Origin: Ophiothrix spiculata
Taxonomy: Eukaryota; Echinodermata; Ophiuroidea; Amphilepidida; Ophiotrichidae
DNA length: 24,324 bases
Assembly: GCA_000969725.1 (NCBI GenBank)
Contig: JXSR01S073477.1
Direction: 5' to 3' (one strand)
Below the pieces are notes generated by a model. That model was not told the DNA's origin. It searched no databases and saw only the letters and a list, made by a program, of their open reading frames with translations. This document shows, one piece after another, positions 1 to 9,959 of the stretch (position 1 is the first letter of the stretch; each line of letters starts with the position of its first letter). The translations under genes and the position numbers were made by a program.

Positions 1-603
1 AGATTTACACCCAAGATGATTTCTCATTATCTAGATATTAGATATAGCTGCATTGGCCTAGAGGAAATGCGTCACATGACGCGCCTGTATAATATAGTTT
101 AGAGGGAATATTTTCTGTTTAATTTATAAATATAACTCAAGATTCAATGTGAGACACACATACAACTGGTATCCTTGTCTGACGACTCAACCATATCCAG
201 GCAAGACTTGCTGCCACGAATGTGGCAAAACTTTTAACATGAAACAAAAGTTATATTGTCAACACCTCTAACTCTCATCTACCAAAGGGTGGGGGATGTA
301 ACAACCCCAAATAAGTTTTCCCTCGTCGCGTAAAAGTGCACAATTAATATATCATATTAAGGTATCTTTTTTATCCTAAATATCCTTTTTACCACTTATT
401 ATCATTTTTATGAACAAATGGGATAGGGTGTCACCAATGGTTGGCAAAGGTAAAACTTTATATTTAAAAACACCCTTAAAGGCTACAGTCCCTTTTTTGT
501 CTCACCCCGCTGTACGTCATTTTGACTGCAAGTTTTTACCTTGGTACTTACACCTATCAGTATATAGACATAGTTTTAGATTTCAGTTCACGATCTCAAC
601 GCT

Positions 604-690
604 GCCTGGATAGCTCAGCGGTAGATCACTTGCTTCCTTATGCAAGACTAATACCCACCATAATTCATGGTTCGAGTCCCTGCAAATGCA
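604..690 (+). mobile_element. tRNA-like sequence (tRNA-derived SINE head or tRNA pseudogene)
   Basis: An A-box match (TAGCTCAGCGG, 611-621) and a near-perfect B-box (GGTTCGAGTCC, 669-679) are spaced as in an internal RNA polymerase III promoter. A five-pair anticodon stem (CTTGC with GCAAG) is visible. The acceptor stem pairs poorly (about 3 of 7), the anticodon loop looks eight bases long, and the variable region is about 19 bases, so it should not act as a normal tRNA. A T-rich run near 705-714 could serve as a Pol III terminator. The segment is absent from the matching place in copy B, which carries different DNA at 6495-6835. It is either a SINE fragment without a clear A-rich tail or a tRNA pseudogene. 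Confidence 0.65.
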
Positions 691-1097
691 GTGGAAACTA
701 TTTCTCTTTTCATGATTAAACTTATTTAGCATTCACATTTTCCTGAGCAGATGAAGGTAATTTACCCTTAAGGAAAAAGACATATATAAGTTACGCATTC
801 AGCGAAGTTACAAATACAAATAATTTAGTTACTTCACCAATTTATCAAATGAGCATTTAATCAAATATCCTCATATGAAAGTATCAAGTGATCTGTCTTT
901 GTGACTATTGATCAATTGGCAATCTAAAATAAGTCTCAAGATCTGAAATACTCTCAATTTCTTTCTATGGTTTCGTATCACTTAATAGGATAAAGTAAAA
1001 TGTTACTTAATATGATCAAGAATGTCTTCTTTTCTGCAACCAAATGTCTGAGTGGAGTTGATGTATTCCTTTATTGGATGGATTCGTTTCAATATAT

Positions 1098-1334
1098 GTG
1101 ATGACTCACCGACATGCTTTTCGAGAAACTCATGAAAATAGGCAGCAAAAAATAAAGAAAATAATAAGAATTTCCAGCAGATAATCTGCTGTAAAAGTTG
1201 ATCACCTTGATCAATTTTAACAGGTAAAGTGTTATTTTAAAGCTTAGACAATGCTGTAACAGATGAAATGATAAAATCAAAATTGATATCATCTGCCAAG
1301 TCCCCCCCCCCCCCTTTCGGGGGTGATTCATCAC
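1098..1334. mobile_element. 237-bp MITE with GTGATGA...TCATCAC ends, private to copy A
   Basis: The left end GTGATGACTCACC (1098-1110) is the inverted complement, with one mismatch, of the right end GGTGATTCATCAC (1322-1334). Copy B near 7190-7205 reads straight through with no insert, so this is a filled site against an empty site. The flanks suggest a short AT or TA target duplication, but the local AT-richness makes it uncertain. Inside are a 17-base palindrome (CAGCAGAT-A-ATCTGCTG, about 1177-1193), a TTGATCA direct and inverted pair near 1198-1215, and a C13 run at 1302-1314 followed by TTTCGGGGG that can form a hairpin. There is no transposase, so it is non-autonomous. The superfamily is not certain. 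Confidence 0.75.
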
Positions 1335-2672
1335 ATTAAACATAAGCATATAACGATCATGAATTTATCAACGCAAAAGTCCGGTTCAAAAATAAGCTGT
1401 GTATCAGGGAAAATTACCAGAATATTCAATTGTTTAACTTTGGGCATTAAACGATTACTACCAAAATGCATTTATAACAATATCACAATCTCCCCCGTTT
1501 TGAAAACACATGGAAATGCAATTTTAGTGATGGGAAAGGATTTTCAGAGATTTGTATGCATTTATATTTTATAAGTGCAATTAACAGAAGGGAGCTATTG
1601 GAGTTGGGGTTTTCTTACACTGGCGTATTCAATTGCCTGCCACTGAATCGCCAGATTTTACACACATTCCAATGATGTATATCAACGAAAATATGACTCA
1701 TTACAACAATCCGGCGCATGTGAAATCTGGGCGAGTGCCCCAATTTGTCGTATAAGATTTACAAATTTGCAAACGGTATCCTTGTTCTTTGGAGGCATCA
1801 TATTTGAGCCAACTGGGTTTTGGGGTGACAATTATTGTTTAATACATTTAGGGGCATCTTCCAATATTTACAACCAATTGCTAATTTTAGGTGTTTATAC
1901 TGCCTTTGACTGTTAGATTTCCAGTCGGTGAGAATTCTAACACAAATCGTGAAATCGTAAGGATAATTAATCATATTAACTCTTCAGTAACAATGTTAAT
2001 TCGTATAATGATTAAAAAAATGGTAAATTGAAATTTTTATCATCCTCTGTCTGTTATCATGTATCCTTGCATATCCGCTTAAGAACGTGTTGAACAAAAG
2101 CTATGTTTTGACGCGCCAGAAGTGGACATATCCAATACAATGTTTGGTCACGATTTGTATTTACACGTTATACCCTTCAGGTGAGCTCAGATATGATAAA
2201 GCAACCAAATTATCACTGTCTGTGCCCTTAGGTTGGCAAATAATTGACAGATTCATATAAGACACAGACATCCATAAACTCTGCAAATACATCTACAAAG
2301 GCTTCTACCAAATATTGTGCAAGGTTGTCAGCATTGTACCGAATAATACGATACATTAATCAATTCAAGACTTCTAAGAGAAGATGGAATAATATCATTT
2401 TGAATAATATATTTTTGACAAGGAAACAAGTATTTCGCTTCTTTATGCCTTATCTTTCTGTTATCTATTTTCATATAATCCAACTGACTTCATTTTGCAT
2501 TTACATCTGTCAAAATCTGCCTTTACATTGTCCCATGCATATTAAGTGATACTTTCTTTAAACATTTACATCATTCTTGTGTTGGACAACGATTTAAAAC
2601 ATATTCAGCAAATACCACGTCACCGAACTGCCTAATATTAACAATCCCTGTTGACCTTATATAGGATATTAT

Positions 2673-2694
2673 AAGTTTTATTATAATAAAACTT
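2673..2694. repeat. Perfect 22-bp AT-rich palindrome
   Basis: AAGTTTTATTA is followed directly by its exact reverse complement. Copy B at about 9308-9330 keeps only an imperfect version. It could extrude as a cruciform, but an AT-rich palindrome of this size can also arise by chance or slippage, and no function is implied. Confidence 0.6.
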
Positions 2695-4105
2695 AAAAAC
2701 ATTTAGAATAATCTTAATATTGTATTTTCAAATGATTTTTCAAATGTCTGCATTTTTGTCAATATTTTGTGCATCTAAACAAATGCACACATCTTTGGGT
2801 AATATGAATTACGTAGTGACACTCATTGGGTTATTAGAAAAACAAATTATTGTATGTTACCTTTTGCGTACGACCTGTTATTGAAATTTTGAACGCCGCG
2901 CGTCGGAGTGCAATCGCGTTTTAGATTAGAGCTGTGATGTGTTTCATGTACGGAAAAAGTAGATAATCTTATCTTCCTTTTTCCATGCTTCATGCATGCC
3001 CCATCTAAACGTGTTTTTCTTTAAGACAAAATAACAGTCAATGACAGGTATGATAAAAATTGACCCGAAGTGAATTGATATATTGTCCACTACAGACCCT
3101 TAGTCAGATAGATGTTAAGACTTGTTTTGTCTGACAGCGTCTTTCTATTATTTGATGGATTATTTTTTATGTAGTTGTAAACGACGCATCTTATATATTC
3201 TATATAACTAAAGACCATTTGGGAGTGTTCTATTATCCAGTTGATCTTGTGAGAGGTCGTTATCTTGGTATGTTATTTATCGCCTAGCCACAATATTCTT
3301 GTAACAAATTCCCTTGTGAGTCTGGATTTATTTACGATCTCTGCCCAGGATAACTTGATATCAGATGTTGATGTAACACTGTTTTAAGATTTCAATATTT
3401 AGTCAAAACTGTTTTCACTTTTTGTGTGGAATGTTTTGCATGCACAATATTTCGACGTTTTTTACTAAGTTCAAATGTCACAACTGCTGCAACTACGCGC
3501 TCTTAATAAGCAGACGAATTTTGTCAACCGACCTGTAATGCGTAAAATCTACACTGGATGGCTCGCAGATATTTAGTCACATCGGTTCCAATGCCCTAAA
3601 ATTTGTCATTATCATATTACATGATCTATAGCGGATCGTCCTATCAAATTAGTCAAAGATGTAGCGAGTAGTTACCGCTGATATATCTTATGACTTCACT
3701 CTCAAACACCACCTATCAACTTACAATGCAATTGTAGTAGTAGAAGAAGCTAAGTAGAACTGCAACTTTGCAATTTCATGAATACAAACAGCAAACCTTC
3801 AAGATGTTAAGTAGAAACTTGATAGTAAGCTGAAATACAATGAATACCAACAGATTTGATTTAAGTACCAATGACTTTTTTATCATGTGTATTCAATCCG
3901 GTGTGCACGAAAGTCAGTATGATTTGCCCCATATTAGTGTATTACCATAGACATCTTTTTTCTTGAGCTATATTATGTAAAATAAGAACATAAAAAATGT
4001 GCATACCAATACCAGTAATGAAAATGATGACTAAGCAGTAAAGAAGACTATATAGTTTTAAAATATAAAAATAATTTAAAAAAATTACTGACAATAGGCA
4101 CTATA

Positions 4106-5056
4106 TAGGGTGTCCCACAAAAAACGCAACGAACTTTGACATTTTTTTTTGAGAGAACAGAGCCCAATGGTGAGCAAACGTTACGTTAATACGGTAGAGT
4201 AGACCATTAGCTTTTACAGGATTTTTGATTTGTTTAATTTGGATCTCTGAATCAAAAGTTATTGCACATTTTGTAAATACCCGAAAAATCTTGATGGTCT
4301 GATTTGTTAATCTGTAAAGTTTCACCTAAGGTGACGTCATAGGGCACACATTGAATGGAAATTGCTAAAAACATCACATGATTAGGAAAATCATCCCTTG
4401 AACCCATTTTATGACATAAGGACACAATTTTATGATGATCTTTTAGGTTTTTGCGTCTGGTTTTGTCAACCTGTTGCGTCCCCTTGACGGGCCAGATGAA
4501 CCACAAGGTCCTAAACTCCTTTGTCTTTAGTTTTCTTCCGTGATTTCGGTCAACGACTTATTATTGGTTGACACCTTTCATTAGAATCCCTTTTTCGACT
4601 CTTTTGGTGGAAATTGTATCCTAAACTACCTGATTGTCGCACCAAAAGTAACAGAGGCAAGGAATTTGAGAGTATCAGGAAGATCCGTACTTTAATTGAG
4701 AATTTTGACCTATTTAAGGTAAAAATGATCTTAAAATACCACTAAATGTAAGGTACAGGTCAGGTAAGATTGATTTGGATTGATTGTGCTACAGTTGCTT
4801 GCAGAATTCTCTTCATTATAAGTTTGCATTTCTTTAGCTGGAAGTCTAAACTTACAAATCGGACCAAAGCTGATTTAAAGGGCTTTCTTAAATTCTTCAT
4901 ATCTTTGGACTGGAATGGTAAAATGAAACGGGACAAAAGACATTTGTAGAGTAGTTTCTCCACTTTTGAAAAACATATATTATTATGATTTAATCTTGTA
5001 GAAACTATTTTTAAATATTTTTTATTTGCTCGTTGCATTAATATTGGGACAAGCTG
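4106..5056. mobile_element. 951-bp TA-flanked, Tc1/mariner-like non-autonomous element, private to copy A
   Basis: Copy B reads continuously CACTATACAGCTTG (about 11344-11356). In copy A the same sequence is split at a TA dinucleotide, with TA at 4104-4105 and again at 5057-5058. The left end reads TAGGGTGTCCCAC and then, after an A-rich stretch, GCAACGA. The right end read on the minus strand has CTTGTCCCA and then GCAACGA at similar spacing, so the ends are diverged inverted repeats sharing GTCCCA and GCAACGA blocks. TA duplication and this type of end fit the IS630-Tc1-mariner group. No transposase ORF or DDE/D motif is visible. The internal ORFs are short, and one crosses the right boundary into the host repeat. 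Confidence 0.7.
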
Positions 5057-5228
5057 TACAGCTTGCATGAAAACACATATTTTTTTATTGGCGAAAAAGC
5101 TAGTCCAATACCAACAAACAACACAATTTTTAGTAACCAAATATCGTCTTCTCTTCTTAGCCAACGTTTTAAATGGTATCATTTAAATGGTTAGATGTGT
5201 ATGTTATTGTTTTGGGTGATGAGAGTTT

Positions 5229-5312
5229 ATATATGTTGTAAAGCGCATAGATGCCTTTGCTTATGCGCTTTATAAATTGAATTATTATTATTATTGAATT
5301 ATTATTATATAG
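5229..5312 (+). mobile_element. 5'-truncated SINE/LINE 3' tail with stem-loop and (ATT)n
   Basis: AAGCGCATA and TATGCGCTT (about 5240-5271) form a nine-pair stem-loop. This is followed by a short AT-rich linker and an ATT microsatellite (about 5281-5309). The layout (GCGC-type hairpin, then a trinucleotide tail) is typical of the 3' ends of CR1/L2-type LINEs and of SINEs that borrow them. No tRNA head is present upstream, so it is a truncated copy. It lies at the point where copy A homology to copy B stops. Confidence 0.55.
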
Positions 5313-5445
5313 ATCGTGCATAACCGCTTTATAACTTCAATTTTTAGTGCTATAACCATGATAACATTTATAACATTTATATACCCATTTATATTTTAAA
5401 AATGTATTTCATTTCTATGGTATTTCCGTTAAGTACTATCGGTAC

Positions 5446-5745
5446 CAGTCGATGACAGTCACAAATTCATCCTCAACTAATACAATATATTGACCACTAA
5501 CACTAAATCCAATAATGTTTTGCTTTTTCTTGACAGGCTCTTCCTGTTTTTGATAGATTCCTTTCAATACATTTTTAAAAACGAGCCTAATACATCGTTT
5601 TATAGCAAAGGATCATTTGGGACTTTTCTCCCCGCTTTTCTCTTGTCCAGTTAGTCTAGTGAGAGGTAAATAACTCGGGGTATTATTGTCAACTATCCTC
5701 CACTTTACTTGTAACAAATTCCCACGTGAACCTGCCTTTAATTAA
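5446..5745 (+). repeat. Decayed partial copy of the tandem unit between copies A and B
   Basis: The sequence matches, weakly but in order, 3030-3345 of copy A and 10070-10370 of copy B. Shared blocks include ATATTG-CCACTA, the CATTTGGGA segment (near 5610), CCAGTT-GTCTAGTGAGAGG (near 5649) and TTGTAACAAATTCCC (near 5709). It runs directly into the start of copy B. I infer an older copy of part of the unit, so the array has at least three generations of duplication. Confidence 0.7.
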
Positions 5746-5860
5746 AGATTTACACCCAAGATGATTTCTCATTATCTAGATATTAGATATAGCTGCATTG
5801 GCCTAGAGGAAAAGCGTCACATGACGCGCCTGTATAATATTTAAAAAAAAAACCTGCTCA

Positions 5861-5910
5861 CTGGGTTTGAAGATTGCATGTTACACTGGTTTTGAAGATT
5901 GTATGTCATA
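5861..5910 (+). repeat. Two 25-bp tandem repeats, private to copy B
   Basis: Units 5861-5885 and 5886-5910 match at 21 of 25 bases (core TTTGAAGATTG-ATGT). They follow an A10 run and are absent from copy A, which joins TATAATAT directly to AGTTTAGAGGG. Confidence 0.8.
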
Positions 5911-7254
5911 GTTTAGAGGGAATATTTTCTGTTTAATTTATAAATATAACTCCTGAAGATTCAATCTAAAAAAAACACACATACATCTGGTATCCGTGTC
6001 TGACAACTCAGCCAAATTCAAACAAGACTCGCTGTCACGACTGTGGCAAAACTTTAAAAATAAAACTAAATTATATTGTCAACACCTAACACTCATCTAT
6101 CCAAGGATGGGGAATGTAACAACCCCCAATAAGTTTTCCCTCGTCGCGTAAAAACGCAATATTAATATACCATATTAACCTATCCTTTTTATCCTAAAAC
6201 TCCTTTTTACCACTTATTATCATTTTTACGAATAAATGTGATAAGGTTCCACTAACGGTTGGCATAGGTTAGGCCGTCAGCGTTATGATGGTCTGGATGA
6301 CCCGAACATTTTTATGCCGCCATTTTGAGAAAAATATATGAATGCTATGAGTCTCAAATTTAGAGAAGAATAACAATTTTTTACGTATAAGAAAAACTTA
6401 AAATTTAAAAAAGTCCCTTAAGGCTACAGTCCCCTTTTCGTCTCGCTTGGCTGAACGTCATGTTTACTGCAAGTTTTTTCCTACCTACACCAATCAGAAT
6501 ACCACAATTATTGGCGTACATATGGAATAGATTCTGTAGTTTATACATGAATCTCTACTAGTGATTTCACGTCCATTATCAAGGTCAAAATGAGGTCAAT
6601 AGCCTACTTCGAAAAATTTGATCCTTTTCGCCGAAAGCTCATAATGATACTTTTTATTTAATTACAAATAATATTTTATAAATATGTGGTGTTAATTTTG
6701 AATTATAATGTAACAAACCCGCATTGTTTTGCCTGAAAAAACGAGTGTGAATTACGACTCTGAGACGGCCCGTTTGAGCTATGAATTGCCTAATTTTAGT
6801 AATGACGTTATCTACATTTTGTCTGAAACAATTTAAGGATTCACATTTTCCTGAGCAGATGGAGGTCATTTACCGTTAAGAAGAAATACATATACGAGTT
6901 ACGCATTCAGTCAAGTTATAATAAAAATAATTTAATTACTTCGTCAAATGAGCATTTAATCAAATATCCTCATATGAAAGTGTCCAGTGATCTGTCTTTG
7001 TGACTATTGATCAGTTAGTAGGGCCTAATTCAAAAGAAGTCTCATGTTCCGAAACACTCTCAATTTCTTCATATGGTTTCGTATCACTTCACAGAATAAA
7101 GTAAAATGTTACTTAATATGAACAAGAATGTCTTTTTTCTGTTACCAAATACCTGAGTGGAGTTGATGTATTCCTTTATTGGATTCGTTTCAATATATAA
7201 CATAAGAATGAAACGATCATGAAATTTTTAACGCAAAAGCCGGGTTGAAGAATA

Positions 7255-7740
7255 ATGTTATCGTGATTTCGTTGCGCTTTTTTGTTTTAAAACATCATTA
7301 ACCTGGATTGTCATATTTACTTAATTAGATAACTTGAAAGAGATTTTCGTTTGAGTTTATTACGTGTATGGATATATTTCATCTTCCGTTACTATGATAC
7401 TTAACTGAATACATCAAGGCAACCCTCCTGTTATATACGAGACGTCTGATGGTCAGCTTTAAATGGAAGTTATGTATCTATTTTTTATTTGCGACATATT
7501 TTAAGTGGACCAGCACTGTGGACCAGTGGATTAATGGATCCACCGATCAATAAATGACAAACATGTCATTTACCGCTCATTTTCTTTTACATGAAAACAT
7601 GGGGTCACAAAACGGCTTATATCTCCGTGAATCAGTGGACCAGCACACCTATTTTTTGAGACAGTCTTAAAGCAGATTTATCAATATGGTTGTTCTATTC
7701 AAGACGTGGGTCAAACCAAATGATTTGATTAGACATTTTT
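7255..7740. other. Copy-B-specific block of about 490 bp with repeated GTGGACCAG
   Basis: Copy A (about 1390-1436) passes from the shared AAAAGTCCGGTT region to the shared CAACTTTGGGCATTAAA with only about 40 bases between, whereas copy B has about 490. The block holds three exact copies of GTGGACCAG (7505, 7518 and 7635). I see no convincing terminal inverted repeats and no ORF. It may be an insertion in B or a deletion in A. Confidence 0.5.
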
Positions 7741-7848
7741 TCAACTTTGGGCATTAAAGAAATACTACCAGAAACCATTAATAACATTATCACAATCTTT
7801 CCCGTTTTGCACACTAGATGTCCCTATAGTTCAACACTGACAACCTTA

Positions 7849-8208
7849 ACTCCACCTCAGGAGTAACTTAAATTACAAAATGACTCCGCAAAAGAGTCAC
7901 CGTGTCTCATTATTAGAGTCAAGAAAATTGACTCTACTGTCATGACAAAAAGAGTCAACTATATTTTGAATGAAGAGTCACTTTGGCTCAACTTGAATTG
8001 TACATATATGTTTAAATGTCACAGTTATGTTAGCGATTCTTATTTGGACCGATTAAGACTCTCACATGAAGTCAGAATAACTCCTGACATGGAGCCATAA
8101 TTCGCCGACTCTCTTAAGGAGTCATGCTACTTAATTCCATAAGGGAGCCATTTAACTCCAGGAGTGGGGTTGTTTTAGACAAATAGTCATAGATTCACCT
8201 TGACTCCA
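7849..8208. repeat. Cluster of GAGTC/GACTC motifs forming small hairpins, mostly private to copy B
   Basis: About ten GAGTC or GACTC pentamers occur in both orientations within 360 bases (for example 7881, 7894, 7916, 7930, 7952, 7975, 8058, 8107, 8119 and 8202). Several pair as hairpins: TAGAGTCAA with TTGACTCTA around a five-base loop (7914-7936), GACTC with GAGTC near 8107-8123, and ACTCC with GGAGT at 7849-7864. Copy A keeps only a remnant (GGGAGC-ATT-GGAGT-GGGGTT near 1592-1610), so most of it is an insertion or expansion in B. It may be a foldback-type element. The motif is also a partial AP-1-like site, but a regulatory role is speculation. Confidence 0.6.
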
Positions 8209-9645
8209 AGTAAAAATTCATCTGGAAATTGCATGCCACTGAATCGCCAGATTTTTCACACATTCCAATTGATGTATATCATCATTACAAAAATCCGACG
8301 CATGTGAAATCTGGACGAGTGCGCTAATTTGTTGTATCATGAGTATCCTTATTCTTTGGACTTATCATATTTCAGGCATTTTTTCCAATACATTTAGGGA
8401 CTTCTTTCAATACTAACAACCAATTGCTAATTTTAGGTGTTTATTTTGCGTTTGACTGTTGGATATCCCTTCGGTGATAATTCTAACACAAAGCTAGCCG
8501 TTGAAATCGTAAGGATAATTTAACGCATTTTCATTTATCATATTAACTCTTCAGTAACCAGTTTAGTTCGTATTATGATTGAAAAAATGGCAAATTAAGA
8601 TTTTAGCAGTTGTAATATTTATCATCCTCTGTTTACTATCATGTATCGTTGCATATCCGCTTATGAACGTGTTGAACAAAAGCTATGTTTTGACGCGCCA
8701 GAAGTGGACATAGCCCATAAAATGTTTGGTCACGATTTGTATTTACACGTTATGCCCTTCAGGTGAGCTCAGATATGATAAAGCAACCAAAATATCACTG
8801 TCTGTGCCCGTAGGTTGGCAAATAATTGACAGATTCATATAAGACACAGACATCCATAAACTCTACAAACACATCTACAAAGGCTTCTACAAAATATTGT
8901 GCAGGTTGTCAACTGCATTCTTCTTCCTTGATAAGTATAGACTTCAATAACTGAATATTATCACACTACATGGTAACATATAATACGATATATATATATG
9001 ACTCAATTCAAGGCTTCTTGGAGTAGAGGGTACTATATCATTTTGACTAATATATTTTTGACAAGGAAACAAGTATTTCGTTTCTTTATGCCTTATCTTT
9101 TTTTATCTATTTGCATACAAAAAATTCAGCTGACTTCATTTTGCATTTACATCTGTCAAAACTTGCCTTTACATTGCATATTCATTGTTTTGATACTTTC
9201 TTTAAACATTTACATCATTCTTGTGTTGGACAAACATATTCAGCAAATAGCACGTCACCGAACTGCCTATTATTAACAACCCCTGTTGACCTTATATAGG
9301 ATATTATAAGATTTATTTTAATAAAATCGAAACATTTACAATAATCTTAATATTTTATTTTCAAATGATATTTCTGGTCCTTAATTTTTTGTGCATTTAA
9401 AAAAATCTTTAGGTAGTATGAATAACGTAGTGACACTCATTGGGTTATATGGAAAAACAAATTATTGTATATATCTTTTGCGCTTTCAGCCGATCTCTAA
9501 AACGCACAACCTGTTATTGAAATTCTGAACTCCGGGCGTCGGAGTGTTGTGTATCGCGTTATAGATTAGAGCGGTGGTGTGTTCAATGCACGGAAAAAGC
9601 AGATCATCTTATCTTCCCTTTTTAATGCTTTATGCATGCCCCATC

Positions 9646-9959
9646 CAGGCCCGTAGCCAGGATTTTTTTCAAGGACGTGTGGATTTCTAAAAAGTGGACC
9701 TTTTGGAGAAAATGATTCGTTTTGGTCGACCCTAAACTAATTTTAGTGGTTTTGACAAAGTAACACGCAAAAAAGGGTGAAAATGGTTTTTTTTAGCAGT
9801 TTCCAAGTATTTTGTGCAGAATTTTAATAAAAAAGCGACCTACATTTACGTGTTTTGGTGCTTTGTGTGTTCTTTTGGTGCACATTTAGGGAATTTTTGT
9901 GTCTCAAATTTTTGGTGGGGATGCGACGCCCCCACCGCACTCCCTTGGTTACGGTCTTG
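9646..9959. mobile_element. 314-bp hAT-like MITE, private to copy B
   Basis: The left end CAGGCCCGTAGCCAGG (9646-9661) matches the reverse complement of the right end (CAAGACCGTAACCAAGG, from about 9943-9959) at roughly 12 of 16 positions. CCATC flanks both sides (9641-9645 and 9960-9964), and copy A at about 2998-3010 has the single uninterrupted CCCCATCTAAAC, an empty site. CAG-type termini ending in G fit hAT-like elements, but only five clean bases of target duplication are seen where eight would be expected (GCCCCATC and GCCATCTA are imperfect). No transposase is present. The 87-codon ORF over this element is incidental. Confidence 0.75.

Larger units (their letters stand above)
1..5226 (+). 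repeat. Tandem duplication unit, copy A
   Basis: This stretch aligns colinearly and in the same orientation with 5746-11520. Matching anchors include 1-108 with 5746-5850, 300-560 with 6117-6490, 726-1097 with 6836-7200, 1605-3005 with 8225-9645, 3006-4105 with roughly 10030-11349, and 5057-5226 with 11348-11520. By eye the best block (2080-2330) is about 95 percent identical and other blocks are lower. Copy A begins at base 1, so the true left edge may lie outside the window. Interruptions relative to copy B are the tRNA-like segment at 604-690, a MITE at 1098-1334 and a mariner-like element at 4106-5056. No ORF in the unit keeps a frame under visible constraint. I infer a non-coding or long-decayed segmental duplication. 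Confidence 0.9.

Noticed and set aside
604..690. Functional tRNA gene
   Set aside because: Poor acceptor stem, eight-base anticodon loop and an over-long variable region. Only the Pol III boxes and anticodon stem are good.
1089..1349. 86-codon minus-strand ORF and the plus-strand ORF at 1323-1574
   Set aside because: They span the edges of the 237-bp MITE and have no conserved motif.
2244..2549. 101-codon plus-strand ORF sharing a peptide (NIFLTRKQVFRFFMPYL) with an ORF at 8998-9276 in copy B
   Set aside because: The similarity is explained by the tandem duplication. The starts and ends differ, frames shift, and there is no recognisable protein motif.
4760..5182. 140-codon minus-strand ORF
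   Set aside because: It crosses the right end of the mariner-like element (5056) into the duplicated unit, so it is a chance join of two unrelated sequences.
7849..8208. CRISPR-like array
   Set aside because: Motifs are only five to seven bases, occur in both orientations and at irregular spacing. The window is eukaryotic in character.
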